Shown piece by piece: positions 7,798 through 15,527 of a stretch of DNA of 23,587 bases (positions are counted from its first letter, which is position 1; every line of letters starts with the position of its first letter). Location: the NCBI GenBank assembly GCA_947629065.1, contig CANRCH010000007.1:1-23587 (forward strand), given 5' to 3'. Under the pieces are notes generated by a model. The model saw nothing but the letters and a program-made list of their open reading frames with translations. It was not told where the DNA came from and did not search any database. Position numbers and translations under genes: made by a program. Source of the DNA: an uncultured Aliarcobacter sp. GTDB taxonomy: Bacteria; Campylobacterota; Campylobacteria; Campylobacterales; Arcobacteraceae.

Positions 7798-9779
7798 TCA
7801 TCATCATTTGAACTATCTTTAAACGCTTTTGTTTGAGTTTTTGGTTCTTCTTTTTTGAAACTTGCTTTACTAGCTTGTGAAACAGATTTTTTATTTATAT
7901 TATATGAGTTTGTATTTGTTTTTGAACTACTTGTAGTTTGAGCCTGATTTCTTAAAATCTCCTCTTTTCCAGCAAACTCTTTTTTCATAACATCTTCAAC
8001 AATTTGTTTTGATATTCTATCTGTATTAACTGCTATATCTTGTGTTTTAGAGGCAATTGCTGCGTTTTGTTGCGTTTGTTGATCAAGCATTGTAATTGCA
8101 TCATTTATTTGTGAAATTCCACTTTGTTGCTCTCTACTTGCATTTGAAATCTCTTGTATCATTTCACTTGATTTTTCAATATTATTTAATAAATCTTGGT
8201 AACCTTCAATCATTAAATCTGAAATATCTTTACCTTCATTTGCTTTTAATGTAGCACTTTCAACAATATTTTTAATCTCATGTGCAGCTTCAGCACTTCT
8301 ACTTGCCAGATTTCGCACCTCTTGAGCAACAACAGCGAACCCTTTTCCAGCTTCACCAGCAGTTGCTGCTTCAACAGCTGCATTTAGACTTAGAATATTT
8401 GTTTGGAATGCAATTTGATCAATTACACTTATTGCTTCATTAATATTATTTACTTGACTTGTAATCTCATCCATAGCTAAAGTTGTTCTTCTAGCTAAAT
8501 CTTGACCTCTTTTTGCACTTGAACTTACTTCATTTGAGTAGTTTGCCATTTGTACAACATTGTTTGTATTGTTTACAACCGTACTAGTTATCTCTTCAAG
8601 AGCTGCTGCTGTTTCTTCTAGCGAAGCTGCTGCTTCATTTGAGCTAATATTTAGTGTATCAACATTTGCAATTAATATTTTTGAAGAGTCTTCAAGAACT
8701 AAACCATCTTTCATATTTTCTTGAAGCATCTCTTCAAGAGCTTTTTGTAAAGTATTAATTCCTGTAATCATCTTTTCTAATACTCCACCCGCTTCATCAT
8801 CAGGTCCAAGTTCTAAAACAGGTCTATAATCAAAGTTTGCATACGATGCTAAAACATCATTTATATGAACAAATCTTTGTCTAGTATGTTCAATCATATC
8901 GTTTAGTTCATCTTTTAACTCATTTAAACCAAGATTTGGTGTACTTGCATCAATTTGTTGTGAGTACCAACCATTTCTAACTCTTATCATTATTGCTTTT
9001 GATTTTTCTATTAATTCATTATCTTTTTCGATTGTATCTTGCACAATATCTATATTTTCATTTATAAGTTTTGCCATTTCGCCAAACTCATCTTTGCTTG
9101 AATCATCTAAAATCTCTACATCATCTGATTTTCTATTTAAGAAATTAAAGAAAGATAGAAGACCTGTTTTAAAGTTTGCAAGTGATTTTAAAATACTATT
9201 TGAAACAAATATTGAGATTAAAATAAATAAACTAATCGCAACTATTGCAATAATAGCTAGTTGTGTGCTTAAACTAACAAGTGCATCTTTTCTAGTTTTA
9301 ACAATATTATCATCTAATTTATAGATATTATCTTCTACTTTTTTTCCAATATCTACCATAGTTTTAATAGTACTATCAAGTGTACTATTTGAAGAGTTTC
9401 CATAGCTCTGTTTTAATTTTGAAACAGTTCCAAAATGGTTTAAATACTCATCAATATCTTTTAAAATAGTTGAAGAAATATTTATATTTTCTTGTATATA
9501 AAGTTTTGATTTAAAAGTATCAACTTCTTTTTTTAGAGTTGTAAGACTATTTACAACAACATCACTTTTCTCTTTTGTAGAGTCCAATAAAAACTGATAA
9601 ACTGTAATTCTTGAGTCTAAAAGACCTTTTACAATATCTTGTGTAGTATCTGAAAGTTCTGTTCTTTCTTCTAGGATACTAAGGGATCTTAGATAAATAA
9701 ATGCTACTAAAACAGCGATGATTATTATCAATATTGGAAAAGATAAAAGCTTGGTTTTAGTACTTATGTTTTTAAACAT
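7782..9779 (-). CDS. Methyl-accepting chemotaxis protein (transmembrane chemoreceptor)
   Basis: 665 residues. Helix TM1 (about 12-30), a periplasmic helical sensor region (about 31-168) and TM2 (about 172-193) are followed by a HAMP-type region (about 194-247) and a long cytoplasmic coiled coil. The kinase-control hairpin tip is textbook: [20 protein letters not shown] begins at residue 453 and the [18 protein letters not shown] segment follows; flanking heptads contain Glu-rich methylation-type sites ([14 protein letters not shown]). The last five residues are EWESF on a flexible linker rich in Ser, Lys and Gln, resembling the CheR/CheB-tethering pentapeptide (NWETF type). It should signal to CheA/CheW to steer flagellar swimming. 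The ligand cannot be read; the sensor part is a four-helix-bundle type with no recognised Cache signature. The gene stands alone. Confidence 0.93.
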   Translation of the reverse strand: MFKNISTKTKLLSFPILIIIIAVLVAFIYLRSLSILEERTELSDTTQDIVKGLLDSRITVYQFLLDSTKEKSDVVVNSLTTLKKEVDTFKSKLYIQENINISSTILKDIDEYLNHFGTVSKLKQSYGNSSNSTLDSTIKTMVDIGKKVEDNIYKLDDNIVKTRKDALVSLSTQLAIIAIVAISLFILISIFVSNSILKSLANFKTGLLSFFNFLNRKSDDVEILDDSSKDEFGEMAKLINENIDIVQDTIEKDNELIEKSKAIMIRVRNGWYSQQIDASTPNLGLNELKDELNDMIEHTRQRFVHINDVLASYANFDYRPVLELGPDDEAGGVLEKMITGINTLQKALEEMLQENMKDGLVLEDSSKILIANVDTLNISSNEAAASLEETAAALEEITSTVVNNTNNVVQMANYSNEVSSSAKRGQDLARRTTLAMDEITSQVNNINEAISVIDQIAFQTNILSLNAAVEAATAGEAGKGFAVVAQEVRNLASRSAEAAHEIKNIVESATLKANEGKDISDLMIEGYQDLLNNIEKSSEMIQEISNASREQQSGISQINDAITMLDQQTQQNAAIASKTQDIAVNTDRISKQIVEDVMKKEFAGKEEILRNQAQTTSSSKTNTNSYNINKKSVSQASKASFKKEEPKTQTKAFKDSSNDDEWESF

Positions 9780-9892
9780 TTTGTTCTACTTTTAGGCTTT
9801 TTTGTAAATTTTCCCTATTTTATTTAGTTAGTCATTAATTTTTGATTAATTATTATTTTTTAACTTATGTTATAAATAAATCTTATAATTTG

Positions 9893-11131
9893 TTAAGGTT
9901 TTGCTAATGATTTTCCAGCTAAATATCCACTAGCCCAGGCAAAATGTAGATTAAATCCACCTCTATTTCCTACAATATCCAAAACTTCACCTGCAAAAAA
10001 TAGATTAGAACATAGCTTACTTTCATAAGTTTTATTATCTATTTCAACAGTTCGCACTCCTCCACCACTAGCTTCTGCGTGTGCAAATCCTTGAGTATCT
10101 TCTATTTTTAATTTAAACTCATTTAAGTTGTATGCAAGTTTCTTAATATCTTTTGTATTTATATCTTTTATTTTTGCGTTTAAATCTATTTTTGAAATAT
10201 CCAAAAGCACTTTACAAAGCTTGTTTGGAATAAGCCCAGCTAATACATCAACCACAAGTTCATCAATTAAAGAGTCAGCACTTTTAAACAAGCTTGAAAT
10301 AGTGTTTGCTAAATCATTTGCATTTATATTTGGAAAAAAGTTTATTCGTAACTCCACATCCATATAGTTTGAAAGTGCAAAAACAGCTCTTTGAGAAATA
10401 TCAAGTATAGCAAATCCTGAAACTCCATAAGATGTAAAAAGTACATCTCCTAAAATCTGCTCTTCTAAATTTCTATTTACATATAAAGATACTTTACACT
10501 CTTTTTTAACACCTGCAAGCTCTTTTGTGAAGTTTTCAACTGTACAAAGCCCAACAAGGCTTGGATATGTAGGATTAAAAGTATGATTGAAATTTTGTGC
10601 AAGATTTAATCCAATCTCACTGGATCTTAACTGGGGAGCTGCCCCTAGACCACTAGAAATCAAAACCTTATCATAAGATTTGTGCCAAATATCGTTTGAA
10701 AGGATTGAAAATTTATTATCTTCTTTTTTTATCTCTTTTACAAACTCTTCACAAAGTATATTTATATCTAAAGTGTTTAAAGCTAATTCAAGAAGCTTTG
10801 TAACAGATTTTGCCTCATTTGAAAGTGGATAGACTTTTGAACTCTCTTTTATATCAAGTAGTAATCCTATGCTTTTGCAAAACTTTTCAAATGCTTTAAA
10901 ATCAAACTCCTTTAAAGCAAAATCCACAAAAGATGGGTCTTCTCCTAGATAGTTTTTTGATGTTATCTCTGTATTTGAGATATTGCATCTTCCATTTCCA
11001 GAAGCTAATATCTTTTTTCCTACACTTTTGTTTGCATCAAAAATATCTATTTGTAAATCTTTATTTAATCTTTTTGCAGTGATACTTGCCATAATCCCAG
11101 CTGCACCACCACCAATTACTGCTATTTTCAA
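9893..11131 (-). CDS. BaiN/HI0933-family FAD-dependent oxidoreductase (flavoprotein, YhiN-like)
   Basis: 412 residues, normal for the family. The N-terminal Rossmann motif is IGGGAAG (6-12, the FAD ADP-binding site), followed by the family hallmark ASGNGRCNISN (43-53). The C-terminus has EASGGGVRT and AGEVLDIVGNRGGFNLHFAWASGY, which closes the FAD site. Members are annotated variously as aminoacetone oxidase-like or BaiN-like flavoproteins, and the natural substrate of most is not established. A good ribosome binding site (AAAAAGGAAAAG) precedes the ATG. The start lies 21 bp after the end of the zeta-type toxin gene on the same strand, so transcription from the TA promoter may reach it. It looks like a core gene with no oddities. 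Confidence 0.85.
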   Translation of the reverse strand: MKIAVIGGGAAGIMASITAKRLNKDLQIDIFDANKSVGKKILASGNGRCNISNTEITSKNYLGEDPSFVDFALKEFDFKAFEKFCKSIGLLLDIKESSKVYPLSNEAKSVTKLLELALNTLDINILCEEFVKEIKKEDNKFSILSNDIWHKSYDKVLISSGLGAAPQLRSSEIGLNLAQNFNHTFNPTYPSLVGLCTVENFTKELAGVKKECKVSLYVNRNLEEQILGDVLFTSYGVSGFAILDISQRAVFALSNYMDVELRINFFPNINANDLANTISSLFKSADSLIDELVVDVLAGLIPNKLCKVLLDISKIDLNAKIKDINTKDIKKLAYNLNEFKLKIEDTQGFAHAEASGGGVRTVEIDNKTYESKLCSNLFFAGEVLDIVGNRGGFNLHFAWASGYLAGKSLAKP

Positions 11132-11152
11132 ACTTTTCCTTTTTAAAAATAT

Positions 11153-11875
11153 TTATAATAAATATTCATTAACCCATTTTGGAATAATATCTATTTTCAT
11201 ATCTACTTTTGAACCATCTGTTATTTCACATATCCAAGTTTTATCATTTGATGAATTATCAAAGATATATGCTCTATGAGTCAATTTTACAGCATCTTTT
11301 AAATAGCCTAAAGAACGATAATATCTATTTATAATCTTATCTTTTGGAACATTGTGTCCTTTAAAAGCAACTCTATTTTTTACTCTTGATATATTAATAA
11401 GTGGATCACTTGTGGCAATATAGTATAAATAATTTCTATATCCAAGTTTTTTTGATAATTCTAAAAATTCGACTTTGTCATAAGAACTCATAACAGTTTC
11501 AAAAGTAAATGATTTTCTAGCTTCTAGAAGTTTTTTTCTTATAAAATCAGCACAAACTGAAGCAAAATATGAATTTATGGTTACATCTGTAAAAATTAAT
11601 TTATCATCACTAAATTTTAAAAATTCTGCTTCTTCATCAAGATTAACAGATTTTAGAAAAACAGAATTATGAAAAAAGTCTAAAACTTCATCTTTTGAAG
11701 TATTTATATCATAGTGATTAAAATTTACAAAACCAAACCCTTTTATATCTTTTTCTATCTCATCTGGGTTTATATAAACTCCTAAAAGTTCTTTGCTTAT
11801 CACATCTTTTATTGTACTTTTCCCACTTCCATTTGGACCTGCAAACATTCTAAGTCGTGGTATTTCTAAATTCAT
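11153..11875 (-). CDS. Zeta-toxin-like kinase (toxin of a TA pair)
   Basis: 240 residues with the features of the zeta/UDP-N-acetylglucosamine-kinase-like P-loop family. The Walker A loop is GPNGSGKST (13-21), followed by INPDEI with Asp38 as the likely catalytic or substrate-positioning residue, a FTFETVMSS strand, and the arginine-rich lid RVKNRVAFKGHNVP...RYYRSL. Zeta toxins phosphorylate a cell-wall sugar nucleotide or related small molecules and poison growth; whether this one does is inferred. The upstream 72-residue gene overlaps it by 4 bp (ATGA at 11872-11875) in the usual antitoxin-first order. All key motifs look intact. A plain cellular P-loop kinase is the alternative, but the gene pair and a decayed second copy of the partner at 20.3 kb argue for a TA module. 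Confidence 0.8.
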   Translation of the reverse strand: MNLEIPRLRMFAGPNGSGKSTIKDVISKELLGVYINPDEIEKDIKGFGFVNFNHYDINTSKDEVLDFFHNSVFLKSVNLDEEAEFLKFSDDKLIFTDVTINSYFASVCADFIRKKLLEARKSFTFETVMSSYDKVEFLELSKKLGYRNYLYYIATSDPLINISRVKNRVAFKGHNVPKDKIINRYYRSLGYLKDAVKLTHRAYIFDNSSNDKTWICEITDGSKVDMKIDIIPKWVNEYLL

Positions 11876-12090
11876 ATAGTAAACACTTTTTTTTCAATCT
11901 TTATAGATGGTTTTATATCTTTTATAAATTTTTTTGTACCATCAGGAAATATTTCATAAATTTTATCTTCAATGACTTTTGTAACACTAAGTCCTGCACT
12001 CAAAGTATCTAAATACGCTTTTTTTACAGCACTATTTGCAAGTTCTGGAATATGACTCTCTAAAAAATCTAACTCTTTTTGTGTTTTCAT
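11872..12090 (-). CDS. Putative antitoxin of the zeta-like toxin
   Basis: 72 residues, not related in any visible way to the classical epsilon antitoxin. The second half holds a conserved-looking block: YLDTLSAGLSVTKV, then IYEIFPDGTKKFIKDI. A 'YxxxPDGT' element of this kind is common in small proteins encoded before zeta-type kinases in proteobacteria, and here it is preserved at 44 of 50 positions in a second, decayed copy at 20241-20394. The start is set by AAGGAG (complement of 12097-12102), and a TATAAT -10 lies at 12114-12119 on the minus strand. It would bind and neutralise the kinase. The antitoxin role is inferred from position and size. Confidence 0.7.
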   Translation of the reverse strand: MKTQKELDFLESHIPELANSAVKKAYLDTLSAGLSVTKVIEDKIYEIFPDGTKKFIKDIKPSIKIEKKVFTI

Positions 12091-12113
12091 ATAATACTCC
12101 TTAATAATTTATG

Positions 12114-12119
12114 ATTATA
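12114..12119 (-). promoter_or_regulatory. -10 element of the zeta TA promoter
   Basis: TATAAT on the minus strand, 24 bases before the antitoxin start, preceded by TTGAAT (12135-12140) at a short 15-base spacing. It is divergent from the plus-strand promoter at 12149-12188, so the 124-bp gap serves two TA loci. Confidence 0.5.
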
Positions 12120-12148
12120 GCAAAGCTTTAATTTATTCAAGAGTTGTT

Positions 12149-12188
12149 TTTATTTTATACTCAATTTACATTTATGTAGTATAATTTA
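12149..12188 (+). repeat. 40-bp promoter repeat, copy 1
   Basis: This 40-base segment is repeated at 12615-12654 with a single mismatch (C here, A there, 21st base). It contains TATAAT at 12180-12185 and ends 26 bases before the start of the small antitoxin gene, so it most likely carries that gene's promoter and perhaps its operator. Confidence 0.8.
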
Positions 12189-12214
12189 TTTATAAATTTT
12201 AAAAAGGATACAAG

Positions 12215-12451
12215 ATGGGTATATCTTCAACTCTAAGATTAAATGCCGATGATTTAAATAGTAATTTTATAAAATCAATTAATACACTTTTTAAAGGTCA
12301 GGATATTGAAATCACAACAAAAATCATTGATAAAGATTTTGAAAATGAAAATATAAAGTATAAAAAATCTTTAGAAGATGCGCTTAATGGCAAAGCTTAT
12401 GAATTAGATGATAACTTTTGGCATAACATAAATAAGCGTATTGATAAATGA
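12215..12451 (+). CDS. Putative antitoxin paired with a truncated RelE/ParE toxin
   Basis: 78 residues, charged, with AAAAAGGA before the ATG. The N-terminal part (LRLNADDLNSNFIKSINTLF) looks like the DNA-binding or dimer segment of RelB/Phd-like antitoxins, and the C-terminal part (SLEDALNGKAYELDDNFW) like the toxin-wrapping tail. Its stop overlaps the next ATG (12448-12451), the normal coupling in a TA operon. Because the toxin gene downstream is cut short, this is now probably an orphan antitoxin. Family assignment is from size, layout and neighbour; no strong motif was recognised. Confidence 0.65.
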   Translation: MGISSTLRLNADDLNSNFIKSINTLFKGQDIEITTKIIDKDFENENIKYKKSLEDALNGKAYELDDNFWHNINKRIDK

Positions 12452-12609
12452 AAATATTATACTCTGACAAATTCAAGCATGATTTAAAATCTATTTTAGA
12501 TTTTATAGCAGAAGACAGCAAAGAAAATGCAAAACAATTTGCTAAAAATTTAAAAACTACTATAAATCAAATTCCCCCATTTTTATATAAATATAGAGAT
12601 ACTTTTTAA
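12448..12609 (+). pseudogene. Truncated RelE/ParE-family toxin
   Basis: 53 codons beginning MKILYSDKFKHDLKSILDFIA, the typical first strand and helix pair of ParE/RelE toxins, and proceeding to the INQIPxFxYKYR segment that normally sits near the middle. Family members are about 90-100 residues; the C-terminal beta-sheet half with the active-site residues is missing here. The frame stops at TAA 12607-12609, and five bases later (12615) the duplicated promoter segment begins. The likely history is a recombination that replaced the end of this toxin with the promoter of the next module. It is expected to be inactive. Confidence 0.75.
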
Positions 12610-12614
12610 CAGAA

Positions 12615-12654
12615 TTTATTTTATACTCAATTTAAATTTATGTAGTATAATTTA
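12615..12654 (+). repeat. 40-bp promoter repeat, copy 2
   Basis: 39 of 40 bases match 12149-12188. TATAAT lies at 12646-12651, and the next gene starts at 12681 after AAAAGGAG. It is the probable promoter of the PIN-type TA pair. Confidence 0.8.
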
Positions 12655-12680
12655 CAAAAAATTACAAAAGGAGTTTTCAA

Positions 12681-12929
12681 ATGCAATTACTATTAAATGT
12701 ATCAAATGAGAAGGTTTTAGATAAACTATTAAGAACTTTAGAAAATTTCAAAAATGATGGTGTTGAAATTTGCAATGAGAAAGCTATAATTGAAAATAGA
12801 ACAAACACTAATAATTCTTCAAAAACTCTAAGCAAAATAGATGAACTTTTTTCAAAATCAAATAACAAGAAGATAGCTACAAAAGAACTTGTTATAAATA
12901 CAGATGGAATTACAGATGATATATCTTGA
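12681..12929 (+). CDS. Putative antitoxin of the PIN-domain toxin
   Basis: 82 residues after a strong AAAAGGAG ribosome binding site. The first 30 residues (a short strand, VSNEKVLDKLLRTLENFKNDGVEI) resemble a small dimerising domain seen in proteins encoded before PIN toxins. The rest is an Asn/Ser/Lys-rich linker and a C-terminal helix (LSKIDELFSKSNNKK) that could wrap the toxin. The PIN start lies inside its last codons (14-bp overlap), as expected of an antitoxin-toxin pair. No standard VapB (AbrB, RHH or Phd) DNA-binding motif was recognised, so self-regulation is uncertain. Confidence 0.65.
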   Translation: MQLLLNVSNEKVLDKLLRTLENFKNDGVEICNEKAIIENRTNTNNSSKTLSKIDELFSKSNNKKIATKELVINTDGITDDIS

Positions 12930-13320
12930 TACAAATGTATTAGTATATTCATTTTGTAAGAATGTTGATGATTTGGCACAAAAACAAAAAGCTCAAGATA
13001 TTTTGAAAAATGCAATTTCTACAAACAAACTTTTATTATCTGAAATATCCTTGTATGAATTTTCTTTTGTTTGCAAAAAACTTGAAGAAGATGATGAAGT
13101 TATAAAAAATAATTTAATATTTTTATTAGACTTTGTAAGAAATAGAGATATTTGTAAAGATGTTATAGATTACTTAAATTTAAGTAATAGTTTTAAACAC
13201 TCTTTTGATAGCTATCATATTACTTTTGCAAATAAGTTTAATTGTAAAGAACTAGTAACCTTTGATACTGGATTTAAAAAATTTATAAAAAACAGTAAAA
13301 CTAAAATCACTATACTTTAA
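12916..13320 (+). CDS. PIN-domain toxin (VapC-like RNase)
   Basis: 134 residues from ATG 12916. An ATG four codons earlier (12904) is possible, but MIYLDTNV is the canonical PIN start. The acidic metal-binding residues are present: Asp5 (YLDTN), Glu48 (SLYEFS), Asp98 (SFDSYH) and Asp117 (TFDTGF), which should hold Mg/Mn for single-strand RNA cleavage. VapC toxins cut tRNA or rRNA to halt translation; the target of this one is unknown. It overlaps the antitoxin gene by 14 bp and is followed by the flagellin leader with no obvious terminator between them. Confidence 0.85.
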   Translation: MIYLDTNVLVYSFCKNVDDLAQKQKAQDILKNAISTNKLLLSEISLYEFSFVCKKLEEDDEVIKNNLIFLLDFVRNRDICKDVIDYLNLSNSFKHSFDSYHITFANKFNCKELVTFDTGFKKFIKNSKTKITIL

Positions 13321-13511
13321 TCTAATTTTAAGAAATGTTTTGTAATAATTCCAGTATAAAGTTTAGGGTTAGATGTAATCCGAAGTTTGAAAACTAATTT
13401 AAGTTTTCTCTCTATGCTTGAAACTTTTAGAATCTAATTTCTGAAAAGGACAAGAAGGTAAAAGGCTGTGAAAATATTTTCACAATGTGTCATATATAAA
13501 AAGGAATTATT
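13321..13511 (+). promoter_or_regulatory. Flagellin upstream region and structured leader
   Basis: 191 bp between the PIN toxin and flagellin. A TAAAGTTT element (13357-13364) is followed 15 bases later by CCGAAG; this resembles a FliA (sigma-28) promoter, but the spacing is about three bases too long. The same site contains a TATAAA that could be a sigma-70 -10. Downstream there is a 7-bp hairpin (13389-13408) and a 16-bp palindrome (13468-13483). GGA triplets occur at 13448-13450 and in the ribosome binding site (13503-13505), the kind of pattern used by CsrA in flagellin mRNAs of relatives. A long structured 5' UTR is likely; the promoter type is unsettled. Confidence 0.4.
13468..13483. 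repeat. Perfect 16-bp palindrome in the flagellin leader
   Basis: GTGAAAATATTTTCAC is its own reverse complement and ends 28 bases before the flagellin ATG. It could be a protein-binding operator or, in RNA, part of a hairpin next to the ribosome binding site. Confidence 0.6.
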
Positions 13512-14846
13512 ATGAGAATTAATACAAACGTTTCATCTTTAACAGCTCAAGAAGCAGCAACAAATACAACAAAAAGTATTACAGGTTCACTTGAAAAACT
13601 TAGTACTGGTAGTAGAATCAACAAAGCTTCTGATGATGCATCTGGATTAGCGATTGCTGATAAACTAAGAACTCAAGCAACATCTATCAAACAAGGTATA
13701 GATAATGGTAACTCTGCAGTTGCTTTATTACAAATTGCAGATAAATCAATGTCTGAGCAATCTAGTATTCTTGATACAGTAAAAGCAAAACTAATTCAAG
13801 CAAACACAGATACAACAAGTGCTGATGGTAGAGAAGCTATTAGAAAAGATATTTCTAAACTTTTAACACAGTTAGATAATATTGCCGCACAAACAAATTA
13901 TAACGGTACATCTTTACTTCAATTGAGCTCAACAAGTCAAGATAAATCTGCTGGATTAAATTTCCAAATTGGGGAAACTGAAAAAGATATTATTTCTGCA
14001 TTTGGAATTCAGTCTAATACAGAAGGGCTTGGTGGTGGTGGAAAAGATATAACAACTGGTACTAACATAGCAACAGGTACTTCAATAAAAGTTAAAACAG
14101 AAGATGCTGGTGGAATAACGATTAGTGGTTCTAAAGCTGATACAATTAATCCAGTTACAGCAGGTGTTACAGATGAAGCAACAAAAGCTGAATTAAGTGG
14201 AGCACTTGGAAAAATTACTGCATCAGGTGCTGATGTTACAATAACAACAAGCGATGAAGCAACTAAAAAGGCACTTGATTTAATTGTACAAGGAAATAGT
14301 AGTGGTGATACTATTACAAAAGATGCAGCGACTGGTGAATATACATTAAAAAGTACTAAAACAATAGACTTAGGTAATTTAAATGCAAATTTAACAATTA
14401 ATCAAGCTGGAGCTACAGCAAATAATGTTAATATAATTACTAATGAGGCGATTACTATAAAAAATACTGATCCTGCAAATGAACTTGATATTAGTGGATT
14501 AGATATGAAAGGTGGAGAAACTCTTGCTTCTCTTAAAAATTTAGATGTTGATGGATTAACAGCTGAAGTTGCAGCTAAATTTCAAGATGTAGTAAATAAT
14601 TCAATCACTGAACTAAATGGATATAGAGGAGAAGTGGGTTCTACTCAAAACCAAGTAGAAAGTGCTGTGCGAAACCTTATGACTCAACAAACAAACGTAA
14701 AAGCAGCTGAGTCTATTATTAGAGATGTTGATTATGCAGCAGAGAGTGCAAACTTTAATAAACAAAATATCATCTCTCAAGCTGGATCGTATGCTATAAG
14801 TCAAGCAAACGCTGTTCAACAGAATGTTTTAAGATTACTTCAATAA
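13512..14846 (+). CDS. Flagellin with enlarged central domain
   Basis: 444 residues, the filament subunit. The N-terminal D0/D1 helices (1 to about 165; INTNVSSL, LSTGSRINKASDDASGLAIADKL) and the C-terminal D1/D0 (about 353-444; AAESANFNKQNIISQAG, ending in VLRLLQ) are highly typical. The segment where many flagellins are seen by TLR5 (about 85-100) reads ILDTVKAKLIQANTD, like the TLR5-evading Campylobacter type. The middle (about 166-352) is Gly/Thr/Ser/Asn-rich, likely surface exposed, and rich in possible O-glycosylation sites; it contains two similar DEATK motifs about 27 residues apart. Arcobacter flagellins I know of are shorter (about 300), so this one has a large insert. The nearby maf gene suggests glycosylation. 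An AAAAAGGA site precedes the ATG and a strong terminator follows. Confidence 0.95.
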   Translation: MRINTNVSSLTAQEAATNTTKSITGSLEKLSTGSRINKASDDASGLAIADKLRTQATSIKQGIDNGNSAVALLQIADKSMSEQSSILDTVKAKLIQANTDTTSADGREAIRKDISKLLTQLDNIAAQTNYNGTSLLQLSSTSQDKSAGLNFQIGETEKDIISAFGIQSNTEGLGGGGKDITTGTNIATGTSIKVKTEDAGGITISGSKADTINPVTAGVTDEATKAELSGALGKITASGADVTITTSDEATKKALDLIVQGNSSGDTITKDAATGEYTLKSTKTIDLGNLNANLTINQAGATANNVNIITNEAITIKNTDPANELDISGLDMKGGETLASLKNLDVDGLTAEVAAKFQDVVNNSITELNGYRGEVGSTQNQVESAVRNLMTQQTNVKAAESIIRDVDYAAESANFNKQNIISQAGSYAISQANAVQQNVLRLLQ

Positions 14847-14863
14847 TCTTTGATTATATAAAG

Positions 14864-14879
14864 TTCTCTTTTATAAAGG
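14864..14879 (+). repeat. 16-bp direct repeat preceding terminator, copy 1
   Basis: TTCTCTTTTATAAAGG occurs here and again at 15585-15600, each time running directly into a rho-independent terminator. The two copies bracket the RelBE-like module. Confidence 0.75.
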
Positions 14880-14907
14880 TGGGAGTTTTTACTCTCACCT
14901 TTTTTTA
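14878..14907 (+). terminator. Flagellin rho-independent terminator
   Basis: GGTGGGAGT (14878-14886), a TTTT loop and ACTCTCACC (14891-14899), followed by eight Ts. One G-T wobble. It lies 32 bases after the flagellin stop. Confidence 0.9.
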
Positions 14908-14933
14908 TTTCTAATTTAAATTTTTTAGTATTC

Positions 14934-15015
14934 GGAACTAAGAACTTGTTCTTAGATTTTTCTTTAAGCTAAGGTTCTTGTGCTTCAGCACTCTCTGTGA
15001 GAAAACCTTAGTTCC
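14934..15015. repeat. Intergenic inverted-repeat element, GGAAC/GTTCC ends
   Basis: GGAACTAAG at 14934-14942 is matched by CTTAGTTCC at 15007-15015, a perfect 9-bp terminal inverted repeat. Inside are a perfect 8-bp hairpin with a TT loop (14938-14955) and a small GTGC/GCAC hairpin (14979-14990). Its design resembles the element at 7622-7767. It separates the flagellin terminator from the next promoter. Confidence 0.55.
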
Positions 15016-15026
15016 ATTTTTTGTGG

Positions 15027-15032
15027 TATAAT
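15027..15032 (+). promoter_or_regulatory. -10 element of the RelBE-like module
   Basis: TATAAT 30 bases before the antitoxin start. The segment between them contains an alternating TA-rich stretch (ACATATATATAC) that could be an operator for the ribbon-helix-helix antitoxin. Confidence 0.5.
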
Positions 15033-15062
15033 GTATCTACATATATATACAAAGGAATACAA

Positions 15063-15293
15063 ATGAAAAAATCAATAAATATTAGAATGGATGAAGCTTT
15101 ATTAAATGATTTAGACACTTATGCAAGAGAGTTGGATAGAACACGAACTTATCTTATAGAAAAGGCTGTAAGTAGCTATTTTGATACTTTAGATGAGATT
15201 ATAAGTGATAAAAGAATAGATGAGATAAAAGCCGGAAAAGTTGAAATCTTTACTCTTGAAGACGTTTTAAAAGAAGCTGGTTTAGATGTATAA
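15063..15293 (+). CDS. Ribbon-helix-helix antitoxin (RelB/CopG-like)
   Basis: 76 residues from ATG 15063, preceded by AAAGGA; an in-frame ATG at 15021 is rejected because it lies upstream of the -10 and lacks a ribosome site. The N-terminus KSINIRMDEALLNDLDTYAR, followed by the RTRTYLIEKAVSSYF helix, is a standard RHH DNA-binding fold, and the C-terminal half (KAGKVEIFTLEDVLKEAG) is the toxin-binding tail. It should neutralise the toxin encoded next and repress its own promoter. It overlaps that gene by 8 bp. Confidence 0.87.
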   Translation: MKKSINIRMDEALLNDLDTYARELDRTRTYLIEKAVSSYFDTLDEIISDKRIDEIKAGKVEIFTLEDVLKEAGLDV

Positions 15294-15525
15294 TGTAATT
15301 TTTGATAAAGATACAAGAAACAACTTCTTAAAACTTGAGAAAAATTCTCAAGAGCTTGTAGCTTCAAAATTAAAAGATTTGGTAAACGGTAATTTTATAG
15401 GAGATAAATCTCTAAAAGGAAAGTTTAGAAAAAGAGCTGGAGATTATAGAATAATATATTTAAAAGAGAATGATATTTTGCTTATAACTTTGATTAGAAT
15501 TGCACATAGAAAAGAGGTTTATTAA
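15286..15525 (+). CDS. RelE/ParE-family toxin
   Basis: 79 residues, a short but complete RelE fold: MYNVIFDKDTRNNFLKL first strand and helix, a KLKDLVNGNF helix, then the basic strand FRKRAGDYRIIY and C-terminal LITLIRIAHRKEVY. The Arg/Lys/His residues in the last two strands are those used for ribosome-dependent mRNA cleavage in RelE. The family pattern GDYRIIY...HRKEVY is intact, so this toxin is probably active, in contrast to the truncated relative at 12448. A ParE-type gyrase poison is the alternative. It is followed by an inverted-repeat remnant and a terminator. Confidence 0.88.
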   Translation: MYNVIFDKDTRNNFLKLEKNSQELVASKLKDLVNGNFIGDKSLKGKFRKRAGDYRIIYLKENDILLITLIRIAHRKEVY

Positions 15526-15527
15526 AA

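Noticed and set aside
10128..11279. Plus-strand open frames over the BaiN-like and zeta genes
   Set aside because: They are antisense shadows with hydrophobic, repetitive translations, opposite intact genes.
12677..13015. Minus-strand open frame of 112 codons opposite the PIN antitoxin and toxin
   Set aside because: It is antisense to two well-supported overlapping genes with ribosome sites and a promoter; its translation shows no domain.
13357..13387. FliA (sigma-28) promoter before flagellin
   Set aside because: TAAAGTTT is a good -35, but CCGA lies about three bases too far away and the rest of GCCGATAA is missing; I also recall that some Arcobacter lack FliA. It is kept only as a weak note in the leader entry.
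15021..15062. Upstream in-frame ATG extending the RHH antitoxin by 14 residues
   Set aside because: It lies before the TATAAT -10 and has no ribosome binding site, while the ATG at 15063 follows AAAGGA and begins the standard RHH fold.
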